Source: JANJTY01 sp038257155 (GTDB taxonomy: Bacteria > Pseudomonadota > Gammaproteobacteria > Xanthomonadales > Xanthomonadaceae). From it: 64,000 nt of DNA. Of this stretch, positions 36,337 to 45,297 are shown in pieces. The notes beneath the pieces are model-generated. The model did not search any database. It was not told where the DNA came from and was given only the letters and a program-made list of their open reading frames with translations. The position numbers were made by a program, and so were the translations under genes. Every line of letters begins with the position of its first letter. Position 1 is the stretch's first letter. Where the stretch lies: NCBI GenBank assembly GCA_038257155.1, contig JBBSJP010000015.1, positions 1-64,000 on the forward strand. The letters run 5' to 3'.

Positions 36337-36527
36337 TTCAATCAGCTCCCCCTGGGGTGCGGACCCCGATTCTATGCGAGCCGGCCCGCCCTTGCTAGGA
36401 GAAACCGGCGCAGCACCAAGGGTGCCTGCGCCGGACAGTTCCATCTCGGCGGGGTTCCGCAGCGCACCGATGTGCAGCTCGGCAGCCTGCCTCGCAGCCT
36501 CGGCAGGTGCGCGATCTGCGCGGTGAC

Positions 36528-38321
36528 TCAGCGTTGCCAGCGAAGATTGAGCAGAAGACTGGCGCCAGGTGTGGCAAACCCCTCGACCAGAACGAAGTCG
36601 CGATCCAGCAGGTTGTCGAGGCGGGCATCAAGGGTCAAACCGGGGCGCAGGTTGAGGCCCGCATTCACCGCGAACGTGGCGTAGCCAGGCAGTGTTCCGG
36701 CAAAGTCGGCTATGCCCGAGGCCGCATGCACCTCCAGGCCCATTTTCCAGCGCCCAAGGCTGCGCTCGGCACGAAGATTGGCCTTGCGCTGGGCGCGTCG
36801 CAGCAGGCGCTGGTCCGTGCTGCGGTCGCGAGGATCCTGCCAGGTTGCATTCCCGACCAGGTGCCAGCCGCCGATTTCGGTGGTGGCGCCCAGTTCGATG
36901 CCGTCTATCTGCACGCGGGCGATGTTGATCGCCTGAAAGTCGGTGCCGGCAAAGCTGATGAGATCACGAATGCCGGTGCGGAACGCACGCAATTCGACCC
37001 GCAGGGCAGAGTCGGAAAACAGACCCAAAGCAAACTCGAAGTTCTCGGAGCGCTCTGCACCCAGATCCGGGTTTCCCGCAAACAAGCCCCCAAAGCCGGG
37101 AGAGTACAGCTCGTTGAAGTTGGGTGCGCGGAAACCCTCACCAAAGCCGGCGCGTAGCTCCAGGCTGCGCGAAAGCCGCCAGCCCCAAGCGGCCTGTGCC
37201 GTGGTAGCGCTGCCGAAAACGCTGTTGTCATCATGTCGCGCGGCCAGTTCCAGACTGTGGGAATCGAAACTGCCGCGCCAGCTCGCAAACGCAGCACGAT
37301 TGCTGCGCTCGCCACGATAGCGTGGGGATCCGTCGAGGGTATTCAGCAAGCCGCCCTTCTCCTCGACCCAGGCAAGCCCCAGCAGCAGGGCATGCTGTTC
37401 GGAAAGATCCAGGTCGAACTGCCAGTCGAGTTGCTGCCTGCGACTGTCGAAGCGGTTGAAGAAGGCCTCCGTTTCCAGTTGTTCGCGCGCGGCGCCGAAG
37501 CTGAGACGGTGAGTCAACGATTCGCCCAGGGGGCCTGCCAGCGAAACCTCACCATTGCTGTTCTGCGCGGTCGACACGCCTTGATCGAACTCCGCCCGAT
37601 CATCGGTATGCAGTGCGCGCAGGGCCAGCAGCTGTTCGGCCAGCGGCAGGCTCGCGCTGAGCTGCAGGTTGCGCGCCAGGAATCCGTCACGATCCGGATC
37701 GAAACTGAAATTGCTGGGCGTGGTGGAATTGAAGCCGCGCGACTCGGTGTAGCCGGCGCGCAAACCGATGCTGCCGCGCGTGCTGGTTGTTCCGATCCCT
37801 GCATCCAGGCCATGGGTATCGTGGCTGCCGACCCGCAGGCCGGCTTCGGCTCCCGTTGCCGGGCGGGTGAAGATCTGGATCACGCCACCGATGGCATCCG
37901 ATCCGTACAGCGCTGCGCGAGGCCCGCGTACGATCTCGATGCGCTCGATCTGGCTGAGCGGCAGGTGTTCCCAGGCGTATCCGCCGACATTGACCGAGGC
38001 CACTCTTACGCCGTCGATCAGGACCAGCAGATGATTGGAATTGCTGCCGCGCAGAAACACACTGGTCTGCTGGCCAAATCCGCCACCGCGCACCACGTCG
38101 ACGCCGGTCTCGCGACGCAGCAGTTCCAGCAGATCGAGTGCACCTGCTGACTCGATATCGGCACGCGTGATCACACCGACCGCTGCCAGCGAATCGGCCA
38201 CCGGCATCGAGGTCCTCTGCGCGGTCACGACGACTTCAGGCTGTCTTGCCGGCTCTTCGGCCAATGCAGCACCAGACAGTCCGGCAAGCGCCAGACCGAC
38301 ACACTTCAAGCAACGATTCAT
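36528..38321 (-). CDS. btuB: TonB-dependent vitamin B12 receptor (597 aa)
   Basis: Outer-membrane cobalamin importer. The signal peptide starts at MNRCLKCVGLALAGLSGAAL, with AAGGAG eight bases upstream supporting 38321. The TonB box region is EVVVTAQRTSMPV. The plug has QTSVFLRGSNSNHLLVLIDGVR and RIEIVRGPRAALYGSDAIGG, both close to BtuB. The barrel ends LLLNLRWQR. A cobalamin riboswitch lies in the 5' leader, which strongly supports the substrate. No btuCDF genes are in the window. Confidence 0.94.
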   Translation of the reverse strand: MNRCLKCVGLALAGLSGAALAEEPARQPEVVVTAQRTSMPVADSLAAVGVITRADIESAGALDLLELLRRETGVDVVRGGGFGQQTSVFLRGSNSNHLLVLIDGVRVASVNVGGYAWEHLPLSQIERIEIVRGPRAALYGSDAIGGVIQIFTRPATGAEAGLRVGSHDTHGLDAGIGTTSTRGSIGLRAGYTESRGFNSTTPSNFSFDPDRDGFLARNLQLSASLPLAEQLLALRALHTDDRAEFDQGVSTAQNSNGEVSLAGPLGESLTHRLSFGAAREQLETEAFFNRFDSRRQQLDWQFDLDLSEQHALLLGLAWVEEKGGLLNTLDGSPRYRGERSNRAAFASWRGSFDSHSLELAARHDDNSVFGSATTAQAAWGWRLSRSLELRAGFGEGFRAPNFNELYSPGFGGLFAGNPDLGAERSENFEFALGLFSDSALRVELRAFRTGIRDLISFAGTDFQAINIARVQIDGIELGATTEIGGWHLVGNATWQDPRDRSTDQRLLRRAQRKANLRAERSLGRWKMGLEVHAASGIADFAGTLPGYATFAVNAGLNLRPGLTLDARLDNLLDRDFVLVEGFATPGASLLLNLRWQR

Positions 38322-38390
38322 CCACACACTCCTTGCACAACGCACACCCGCGAATTGCGCGTTGCGGAGCAGGATCAAGGAACGAAGGCA

Positions 38391-38410
38391 GTCGCCCGCG
38401 CACGGGCGAC
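38391..38410 (-). promoter_or_regulatory. Candidate expression-platform hairpin of the btuB leader
   Basis: GTCGCCCG (38391-38398) and CGGGCGAC (38403-38410) form a perfect 8-bp stem with a 4-nt loop, about 70 nt before the btuB start and downstream of the riboswitch aptamer. On the minus strand it is followed by TGCCTTCGTTCCTT, which is pyrimidine-rich but not a clean U-run. It could be a terminator or a platform element. Confidence 0.5.
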
Positions 38411-38484
38411 GACTCCGTGCCGTCGCCCACCGCAACGCGCGCCGTGCGCGGCGCACCGACCTGTGGTCGACACGCGGCGCGCCC

Positions 38485-38655
38485 TGGACCGGTCTCCGGA
38501 CTTGCAGGGCAGGCAGGCACTGGGCCTGGCTGGTGTCCGCCGTCTTCCCGGGAGCATTCCCAGTGACGTTTGGCGGACTACGCCTGCTTACCGTTGCGGG
38601 GGCAGTGCCGGACTCTCACCGGCTTCCCGAGCACCCGGGGCGGCGTGGAGTCTAG
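38485..38655 (-). promoter_or_regulatory. Cobalamin (AdoCbl) riboswitch
   Basis: Reading the minus strand, the leader contains GCCGGTGAGAGTCCGGCACT followed by GCCCCCGCAACGGTAAGC, the conserved core of cobalamin riboswitches. Downstream CAAGTCCGGAGACCGG corresponds to the B12-box region (38485-38505). The element precedes btuB, the expected target. High adenosylcobalamin would switch the leader to the off state. Its 5' end lies about 24 bp after the ppa stop, leaving little room for a separate promoter. Confidence 0.93.
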
Positions 38656-38678
38656 GCGAAATCCATTGCACCTGTCAC

Positions 38679-39227
38679 TCAGAAATTCGGCTTGTCTTCC
38701 GCCGAATCGAAGCGCTGCACCGCCTCCATCACCAGGCGCCGGGCTTCCTCGGCATTGCCCCAGCCGTCGAGTTTCACCCACTTGCCGTCTTCGAGATCCT
38801 TGTAGTGCTCGAAGAAGTGGCCAATGCGCTGCAGCCAGTGCGGCGAAACCTGTTCGATATCGGCGATGTGCGAATAGCCTGCGAAAACCGAATCGATCGG
38901 TACCGCGAGCAGCTTCTCGTCGCTGCCCGCTTCGTCGCTCATTCGCAGCACGCCCACGGGGCGGCAGCGGATCACGGCACCGGGAATCAGCGGCAGGGGC
39001 AACACCACCATGACATCGGCCGGATCGCCATCGCCGCACAGCGTATGCGGGATGTAGCCATAGTTGCAGGGGTAACGCATCGGGGTCGACAGGATGCGGT
39101 CGACGAAGATCGCGCCGGTGGCCTTGTCGACCTCGTACTTGACCGGTTCGGCGTCCTTTGGAATTTCGATGACGACATTGATTTCGAACGGCAGGCGAGC
39201 ACCGCTGGCTACGAGATCGAGGCCCAT
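38679..39227 (-). CDS. ppa: Inorganic pyrophosphatase, family I (182 aa)
   Basis: Soluble Mg-dependent enzyme hydrolysing pyrophosphate to two phosphates, pulling biosynthetic reactions forward. The active-site motif DGDPADVMVV is present, with upstream EIPKDAEPVKYEVDKATG and RYPCNYGYIP. Length fits hexameric bacterial Ppa. It lies 67 bp downstream of fis on the same strand and just before the btuB riboswitch, so some btuB leader transcripts may arise by read-through from here. Confidence 0.96.
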   Translation of the reverse strand: MGLDLVASGARLPFEINVVIEIPKDAEPVKYEVDKATGAIFVDRILSTPMRYPCNYGYIPHTLCGDGDPADVMVVLPLPLIPGAVIRCRPVGVLRMSDEAGSDEKLLAVPIDSVFAGYSHIADIEQVSPHWLQRIGHFFEHYKDLEDGKWVKLDGWGNAEEARRLVMEAVQRFDSAEDKPNF

Positions 39228-39294
39228 TCAGAGGCTCCAGGAGTCAGGGAGGCCGCTCAGAATACGCTGCATTGCCGCGCTGCAGCAAAGCACC

Positions 39295-39591
39295 TCAGTC
39301 GCCCAGGCCGTGCTGTTTGAGCTTTTTCCGCAACGTGGCCCGATTGATGCCGAGCGCCTGTGCAGCACGGCTCTGGTTGCCCTCGCAGTGGGCCAGCACC
39401 TCGGCGAACAAGGGCGCCTCGACTTCGCGCAACACGATGGCGTAGAGATCTTCCGGATCCTGCCCGTCCAACTTGGAAAGGTAGCGGCGCACCGCCATGC
39501 TGACGCATTCGCGCAATGGCGCCTGCGAGACCTGGACATTGGCAGCACTGTGTACGCCATCGGTACGCGGTGCCGCGGATTGGTTGAGCAC
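39295..39591 (-). CDS. fis: Fis-family DNA-binding protein (98 aa)
   Basis: Nucleoid-associated factor that bends DNA and modulates rRNA and recombination loci in enteric bacteria. The C-terminal helix-turn-helix NQSRAAQALGINRATLRKKL is diagnostic. The N-terminal part is poorly conserved apart from CVSMAVRRYLSKLDG. The start is GTG at 39591. It ends the prmA-DUF3426-fis run. Many gammaproteobacteria have dusB before fis; none is seen here, as in Xanthomonas relatives. Confidence 0.94.
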   Translation of the reverse strand: MLNQSAAPRTDGVHSAANVQVSQAPLRECVSMAVRRYLSKLDGQDPEDLYAIVLREVEAPLFAEVLAHCEGNQSRAAQALGINRATLRKKLKQHGLGD

Positions 39592-39738
39592 GGGCTACTC
39601 CGGGGAGCTTTCAGCCACGCTGTCGGGCACATGCCTGAAAGCGCTGCTGGGAATTCGCGGGTCGGTCAGTGTACCGCCGAGATTGCGTGCTGTCCTGAAT
39701 TGGACGAGAAATATTCCGCGACGAGCAGCACAAACGTT

Positions 39739-40452
39739 TCAGCGAAACTCGAAGGCAAAAGCGATCGCCTCCTTGCCCGGGTCCTGCAATTCCAGTGTTG
39801 CCGCCACCGACTGCCCAGGATCCAGCATGCTTTGCTGTGGTGGCACGCCCATGTATTCGGCTGGGCGAAAGCGCCGCAACGCCAGTGGCCGACCTTCGAT
39901 GTCGGACAAGGCCAGTTCCAGCAAGGGCCAGGGCTGCGGCGATGCTGCATCATTGCGAAAGCTTGCGCTGACCAGGAGGGCGTCGGGCACCGACGGATGC
40001 GGTCTGACATCGCGTGCCAGCAGCCGCAGACTGGTGACTTCAGTGGTCTGGTCGATCGGCAGTCCCAATCGTCCGGCGACTGCCTCGACTGCAGGACGCC
40101 AGGCCGGCAGACGAACCAGACGATCGCGCTCAGCCAGGCCCATCTGGATCAGCAGCAGGAACAGCAGCGCCGCATTGGCGGCCCACATCGGCCAGCGTCG
40201 CGGCTTGCGTTGACGCGCCTGAGTGAAGCTCGGCTGCTCGACCGCGAACAGGTCGCCCTGTTCGACTGGCGCGCCGCTGTCGGGCAGATGCGCCGGCCGA
40301 ACGGACTGGCCACTTTGCGATCGCTCGCTCAGGTGTTCCAACGCATCGAAGTCGCGGGCGCACACGACGCAGTGCAATCGCCCACGCGCTTGCGCCAGCT
40401 GAGATGGCGTGGGCTGGTAGACGGTGCGGCAATGGGTGCACATCGTGAACAT
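39739..40452 (-). CDS. Zinc-ribbon / DUF3426-family membrane protein (237 aa)
   Basis: An N-terminal MJ0042-type zinc finger (Cys5, Cys8, Cys28, Cys31, in MCTHC and CVVC) precedes a variable linker. One membrane helix follows (about 100-118, PMWAANAALLFLLLIQMGLA). The C-terminal extracytoplasmic beta domain (DUF3426) contains LLVSASFRNDAASPQPWPLL and FRPAEYMG. The function is unknown, though the gene is conserved between prmA and fis. It is 146 bp downstream of prmA. Confidence 0.85.
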   Translation of the reverse strand: MFTMCTHCRTVYQPTPSQLAQARGRLHCVVCARDFDALEHLSERSQSGQSVRPAHLPDSGAPVEQGDLFAVEQPSFTQARQRKPRRWPMWAANAALLFLLLIQMGLAERDRLVRLPAWRPAVEAVAGRLGLPIDQTTEVTSLRLLARDVRPHPSVPDALLVSASFRNDAASPQPWPLLELALSDIEGRPLALRRFRPAEYMGVPPQQSMLDPGQSVAATLELQDPGKEAIAFAFEFR

Positions 40453-40598
40453 GGCGGACAGTGTAACCGCGGCCTGGGGCAGGGCGCGGCATCACGCCGC
40501 AGTGCATCCGACAACAGCAGCGCGTTCGCGATGTGCGTTCCCTTGAACGTGACGCGGTGTGGTCGGCAATCCTTCCAGGTACCGGGCCCGCGGAATCC

Positions 40599-41507
40599 TC
40601 AGCTGCGGCGCACGCCGTCGATGCGGATCCAGTCTTCGCGACGCGCGACCGAAAGCGCGTCGAACCAGGGTGCGTAGCGTGTCAGCAGCGCATCTTCCTG
40701 CCCCGCCAGAATGCCGGACAGCGCAATGCGTCCGCCAGGCGCAACCCGGCTCGCGAGGGTTTCTGCCAGAGCGTCCAATGCCGTAGCCAGGATGTTGGCG
40801 ACCACCACCGGATACATTGCGGGCGGCTCCTGCTCGGGAAGATGCACGCTCAAGCGGGTGCCGACACCGTTGCGCTCGGCGTTGTCGGCCGTGGCGATCA
40901 GTGCTTGCGGATCATTGTCAACGCCGACCGCGCGTTCGGCCCCCAACAGCAGCGCTGCCAGCGCCAGGATCCCTGATCCGCAGCCGAAGTCGAGCACCGC
41001 TTTGCCTTCCAGTTCGAGGCCATCCAGCCAGTCCAGGCACAAGGCCGTGGTTGGATGCGTGCCGGAACCAAAGGCCAGGCCAGGATCGAGTCGAACCACC
41101 ACCGCGTCCGCAGTCCGCGCGGCATCGGGCAGTTCGCGGTTCCAGGGCAGGATCCAGGTGCGCCGCCCGAACTGCAGGGGTTCGTACTGATCCATCCAGG
41201 CGCGTTCCCAGTCCTGATCCTCGACCACCTCGAACTGCACGCCGGACAGATCCAGTCCCGGATCGAAAGACTCCAGCGCATGTAGCAGCGTCTGCTCGTC
41301 CGTACCGGCGGGAAACAACGCGTTCAGCACCATGTCCTGCCACAGCGGCTGCTCTCCGACGCCCGGCTCGAAAATCGCCTGCTCGTCGGGCGCCTCGGCG
41401 TGCGCATCGGTCAGTGTGACCGCCAGCGCGCCGACGTCTTCCAGCGCCTGTTCAAGACGCGGTTGCTGTGATTCTGTGCAGGTCAAGGATAGTTGCAGAA
41501 AGGGCAT
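40599..41507 (-). CDS. prmA: Ribosomal protein L11 methyltransferase (302 aa)
   Basis: SAM-dependent enzyme that methylates ribosomal protein L11. The N-terminal L11-recognition domain begins MPFLQLSLTC, and the Rossmann domain has VLDFGCGSGILALAALLLGA and VVVANILATALDALA, where the NxxL-like PrmA motif lies. I choose the start at 41507 because upstream in-frame codons add 67 residues of unrelated sequence. In many gammaproteobacteria accC sits directly upstream; here about 12 kb intervene. Confidence 0.95.
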   Translation of the reverse strand: MPFLQLSLTCTESQQPRLEQALEDVGALAVTLTDAHAEAPDEQAIFEPGVGEQPLWQDMVLNALFPAGTDEQTLLHALESFDPGLDLSGVQFEVVEDQDWERAWMDQYEPLQFGRRTWILPWNRELPDAARTADAVVVRLDPGLAFGSGTHPTTALCLDWLDGLELEGKAVLDFGCGSGILALAALLLGAERAVGVDNDPQALIATADNAERNGVGTRLSVHLPEQEPPAMYPVVVANILATALDALAETLASRVAPGGRIALSGILAGQEDALLTRYAPWFDALSVARREDWIRIDGVRRS

Positions 41508-41852
41508 TGCTGGATTTGACTGATTCGTGGGTCGGCGCGCGATCTCAGGGAGGCTCGTGCAGCGCAATTGTGCGGTGATTACGCATAGCTGCAAGCCTGC
41601 TCGGGCAGGTGCTGGCAAGGTGTCGGTTCGATCTTGCTGCCGAGGATAACGGACTGTCATGCGTAAGGTGCATTCGGATCGGTTCAAAGGGCGATCGGTG
41701 CCTTGCAACCAGGCGGTGCCAGGTTGTCGATACGGTCAGCAGTTCTTGATCCGATCTGGCGGGGGTTCCGGGGTCCGGTGCGGGGTCCCGGGCGAGCTCA
41801 GGCCAGCCGGTGACCGACCCCGCCCCGAACCGAACCGTTACAGCCAGCGCGC
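41508..41852. other. Intergenic region upstream of prmA
   Basis: No credible gene lies in these 345 bp. It should carry the prmA promoter and the 3' end of the DUF5666 transcript. GCGGGGTC (41780-41787) and GACCCCGC (41816-41823) form an 8-bp inverted repeat just after the DUF5666 stop on the minus strand; it could terminate that transcript but has no U-run. Confidence 0.5.
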
Positions 41853-43373
41853 TTACTCGAAACCTGCGCGGAACACCCCCGCCGGATCACCCAGCGCTGT
41901 GATGGTGCCGGCACTGAACGCGCCCTCGCCCATGGCCTTGATGCCGGTTTCCAGGACAGGCGGGACAACGCCGTCCTCCAGTTGAACCAATGCCGGCTTC
42001 AGGGCGCCTGTGACACCATCGATGCTGGCTTCTTCCGCAGACACGAGCGTTCCCGGCAGCAGTTGGGCAAAGAAGGCTTCGCGTGTCAGCAGTTTCCCGG
42101 CAGCGTCCCGAAAAGCCGCCATCGAGGTGTCGATGGTGCGGCCCAGCACCTCGAGGGTGGGGTTGGCGATGGCGGTCACCGGGCCCTGTAGTCGCAGGTC
42201 GGCCACGTCTGGCGTTCCACGCTCGCGCAGCCGGGTCAGGAACAGCATGCCGTTGGCATCAATGAAGGCTCGCAGTTCGACCTGCACCTCCGCAAGCGGA
42301 CCATCGGGCAGTAACCCATCCTCATCGCGAACCTGTGGGGCCGCGACGAAATGCAAACCCAGAAGTTCGACCGAGGCGTCACCAGTGAAGGCGCCCGCAT
42401 CGGCCGGTGCGATCAAACGCACCTGGGCCTGCAAAAAGCGTATTTCGGTGGCAGTCAGCACGCCGGCATTGGCATCGAATTGACCATGCGCTTCGATCCG
42501 CACGCCCTCGTCCAGATCGTCCGGCGTGCCGCCGCGGAAGTCAGTCTGCGGGGTCGCATTGATGGTCACACCGGCTAGTTCGAAGGACAGCGGATCAGGC
42601 ATCGGGTCCGCCAGGGCGGAGATGATTCCCTCAATTGAAGCATCGCCTTCGGCAGGCTCGAACTCGTCGAACGCAGCGTCTTCACAGCTCGCCGAAACCA
42701 CACCCTGCAGCGTGGCACCCGCGGCGAAGGCAGGATCAGGCACCGCTTCTATCTCCACGAAGTGCCCCGGCTGAAGTGGACCACTGCAGTTGGCGGCTGT
42801 CACCCCCGAAATGTCCACCGCCTGCGCACCGATCGTCAGCGAATTGGCCGTTGCCGTCGTGATCGCGCCGGTTAGCTTCCAGTCCTGACCAGGATCGTCC
42901 ATTCGGGCGATTCGGGTCGCTACCACCGTTCCGGCGATGAGGTCGGGAAAACCGCTGACTTCGACCTGATCGCCGATCGCGAGCGCTTCCAGTCCTGGCA
43001 AGCCATCGAACACCGTATCCCCGGTCACTAGCAGGGTCTGAGTTAGCACACTGGGTGGATCGATGCCGGTCATCGGGCCGCGCAGCAGGGTTTCGATGCG
43101 GATCATGTCCGCCACTCGAATACCGGCTGCATCCGGTGGCGAAGATGCCTCGACGTAGGCGCGATGGCCGCGTGCCAGTCGCAGCGCCTCGAGCGGAGCC
43201 AGCGTGTCGTTGTCGAGCAGGACAAGGGTGTCATCCGTTACTCGGTACACGCCGGAGGCATTGATCCGAACCAGATCCTCGGGGCGTGCGTGAACACTCC
43301 CGGCGGCAAGTGCCAACGTCAATGCGAGCGCACCTGAATGCAGAAGAAGTAACCGATGGGACGGAAGGGTCAT
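41853..43373 (-). CDS. Secreted DUF5666-repeat protein with AGFE C-terminus (506 aa)
   Basis: The signal peptide starts MTLPSHRLLLLHSGALALTL, so 43373 is the likely start; a longer frame to 43439 would precede the signal. The mature part contains several DUF5666-like beta modules, recognised by EGIISALADP, VRIEAHGQFDANAGVLTATE and QGPVTAIANPTLEVLG. Function is unknown; these modules resemble OB-fold or carbohydrate-binding beta barrels. The last residues are GVFRAGFE, like the DGFE tails of other secreted proteins in the window. It follows the three-repeat secreted protein by 62 bp and is probably co-transcribed. Confidence 0.8.
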   Translation of the reverse strand: MTLPSHRLLLLHSGALALTLALAAGSVHARPEDLVRINASGVYRVTDDTLVLLDNDTLAPLEALRLARGHRAYVEASSPPDAAGIRVADMIRIETLLRGPMTGIDPPSVLTQTLLVTGDTVFDGLPGLEALAIGDQVEVSGFPDLIAGTVVATRIARMDDPGQDWKLTGAITTATANSLTIGAQAVDISGVTAANCSGPLQPGHFVEIEAVPDPAFAAGATLQGVVSASCEDAAFDEFEPAEGDASIEGIISALADPMPDPLSFELAGVTINATPQTDFRGGTPDDLDEGVRIEAHGQFDANAGVLTATEIRFLQAQVRLIAPADAGAFTGDASVELLGLHFVAAPQVRDEDGLLPDGPLAEVQVELRAFIDANGMLFLTRLRERGTPDVADLRLQGPVTAIANPTLEVLGRTIDTSMAAFRDAAGKLLTREAFFAQLLPGTLVSAEEASIDGVTGALKPALVQLEDGVVPPVLETGIKAMGEGAFSAGTITALGDPAGVFRAGFE

Positions 43374-43435
43374 GCGAGACTCCAGTGAATACGGACGAGC
43401 GGAACGGTGGCTGGCCGTCAGGTTGTTGGGTGCGT

Positions 43436-44992
43436 TCAAAGCGTTCCGCGCAGATAGACATTTGCGCCGCGAACCACTTCGATGAGCTTGCCCCGCGGAT
43501 CGAAGTCAAGTAGGAGACTCCCGTCTCGTTCGGGGAAGCGGAAGCGCAACTCGCCTTCTTCGCCCGCGACCTGCACGGTGCCGCGGGTGACGCCGCCGAC
43601 ACGAAGCTCATAGCTGCCGTCATCAAGGTCTTCGACTTCGACCTCGAATTCCTGCTCATTGCCGAAGGACTCGTACTGGGCTTTGCCCGAGGCATCGGCA
43701 TCCATTCCGGTGGCCTGCAAGACGGTGCTGACAGAACTGCCGGCAGGAGGCGGAGGCGGTGTGCTACCCGAGTCATCACCGTCGCTAATGGAGGGCGTCA
43801 GGGGAAACACGCCGCTGATTGAAGTTCCATTCGGACCGAATACTGCAAGCACCTGCCCACGGGGATCGAAGTCGAGCAGCAACTTGCCCGGCTCGACCGG
43901 ATTACGGAACTCGAGCTCGCCCTCAGTGCCGTCGGGGAAGGACTGCACGGTCAACATGCCGCGTGTCACGCCTCCGACCTGGACCTGGTAGTCGCCGACC
44001 GGAACGTCCTCCAGCTCAAGCGAAAACTCGACCCGGTCGCTGCGTTGCTCGAGTTCGGCGTGCAACTCGGGGCCGTCGTTACCGGACGGCTCCACCACCA
44101 GTTCGTAGTACCCGCTACCGGTCGGAACGCCGCCACTGGGTGGTGGAGTGGGCGCGGGTGCATCGCTGCTGGTCACGCTGCCCCGGAACCATTCGCTGGC
44201 CCCGGAGGAAACCGAGAGCAGGCGTCCGCGCGGATCGAAATCAAGCAGTTGCTTGCCCGGCTCCGCTGGGCTTCGGAACTCGAGCTCGCCGCGCGTTGAG
44301 GCCGCCGTGGACGTGACCATGATCGTGCCCTTGAACTCGCCATCCACGCGGAAGTCGTAGTTTCCTGCCGGAACATCCTCAAGTTCGATGCTGAACTCGG
44401 TGCGATCCGGGCGCTGCTCGAACTTGACCTTGGCTGTGCCTCCAGCAGGCGCGCCTACCGGATCCAGGAAGCGCACCAGCTCCACTGCGCTGCCATCGCT
44501 GGGCCGATCATCCGAAAGGCCACCCGTGCAGTGCCCGTTGAAAAGCTGGGTCAGCCGCGTCAGTGGCATGATTCCGCTTGCGGAGCCCGCCGCGAACGGC
44601 GTGAAGTTGAGCTGTCCGTTGGTGCAGCTGGAGAAACTGAGCTGCAGTACCCCCCACGGCTCCACCACCACATTGGACGGCTGGAAATTGCCATCGAAGC
44701 TGCCGCCGCGGGTGCGGTAAGCCGTCACCGTAACGCTGTCGCCCACAACCGGGCCCGAGCCGTGCAGCCACAGCTGGGTGCCGTCCGGTTCGTAGGTGAA
44801 CCAGTACATCACGGCTGTCTTGCCTGCAGCCGAGTCCACGACTTCAAGTCCAAGCCCATGCCCGGAACGGCTTGGTTCATACCAGGCTGCGGTGAACTCG
44901 CGGGTAATGGCGACCGCATCGGCAGTAGGAAGCAGCGATGCCTGGCCAAGCACAACGGCGAGGGCGATGGCGAGGGGACGGATGGAACGCAT
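43436..44992 (-). CDS. Secreted protein with three tandem beta-rich repeats (518 aa)
   Basis: The signal peptide (about 1-26) is followed by a beta domain (27-160) with WYEPSRSGHGLGLEV and VMYWFTYEPDGTQLWL. I associate that domain with secreted proteins of Xanthomonas relatives. Three tandem copies of a unit of roughly 80-100 residues follow, each containing a VEFSLELEDV-type strand, a GxYxxRVxG turn, GELEFRxP and LLLDFDPRG. The repeats are separated by Pro/Gly/Ser linkers. Copies 1 and 2 are closest; copy 3 is more diverged. No function is known. It is divergent from the FHA/kinase operon across a 305-bp gap. Confidence 0.75.
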   Translation of the reverse strand: MRSIRPLAIALAVVLGQASLLPTADAVAITREFTAAWYEPSRSGHGLGLEVVDSAAGKTAVMYWFTYEPDGTQLWLHGSGPVVGDSVTVTAYRTRGGSFDGNFQPSNVVVEPWGVLQLSFSSCTNGQLNFTPFAAGSASGIMPLTRLTQLFNGHCTGGLSDDRPSDGSAVELVRFLDPVGAPAGGTAKVKFEQRPDRTEFSIELEDVPAGNYDFRVDGEFKGTIMVTSTAASTRGELEFRSPAEPGKQLLDFDPRGRLLSVSSGASEWFRGSVTSSDAPAPTPPPSGGVPTGSGYYELVVEPSGNDGPELHAELEQRSDRVEFSLELEDVPVGDYQVQVGGVTRGMLTVQSFPDGTEGELEFRNPVEPGKLLLDFDPRGQVLAVFGPNGTSISGVFPLTPSISDGDDSGSTPPPPPAGSSVSTVLQATGMDADASGKAQYESFGNEQEFEVEVEDLDDGSYELRVGGVTRGTVQVAGEEGELRFRFPERDGSLLLDFDPRGKLIEVVRGANVYLRGTL

Positions 44993-45297
44993 GGGAAAGC
45001 TCCGGAAATCTGCGCGTCGAACGTCGACGCAACCGTGAAGTCAGTGTCATCAAATGGGGAGTAGGCAGGAATGGGTAAAAACCCCTGCCCCATCAGGGCG
45101 GCTTTGCCCAGCGCTAAAATGGAACAGATGGTCGATCCGAAGGCCGAAACGGGCGGCCGCGCGGTGTCGCCTGGGGGGAAAACCTCAGCTGGGCGGGTAT
45201 TTCCGCCTAGCGCGCCACGGAATGTGGGCGAACCACTCGACGCGCGCGCGACAGGGCTCTAAGGTTGAGAAGTATTTCTTCCTGGTTGGCACTTGTC
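44993..45297. promoter_or_regulatory. Divergent intergenic region between secreted protein and kinase operon
   Basis: These 305 bp hold no credible gene and must contain both promoters. A TAAAAT at 45115-45120 is a possible plus-strand -10 box without a good -35. A short hairpin-prone GGCGG/CCGCC pair lies near 45193-45207. The arrangement would allow shared control of the secreted repeat protein and the five-gene operon. Confidence 0.35.
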
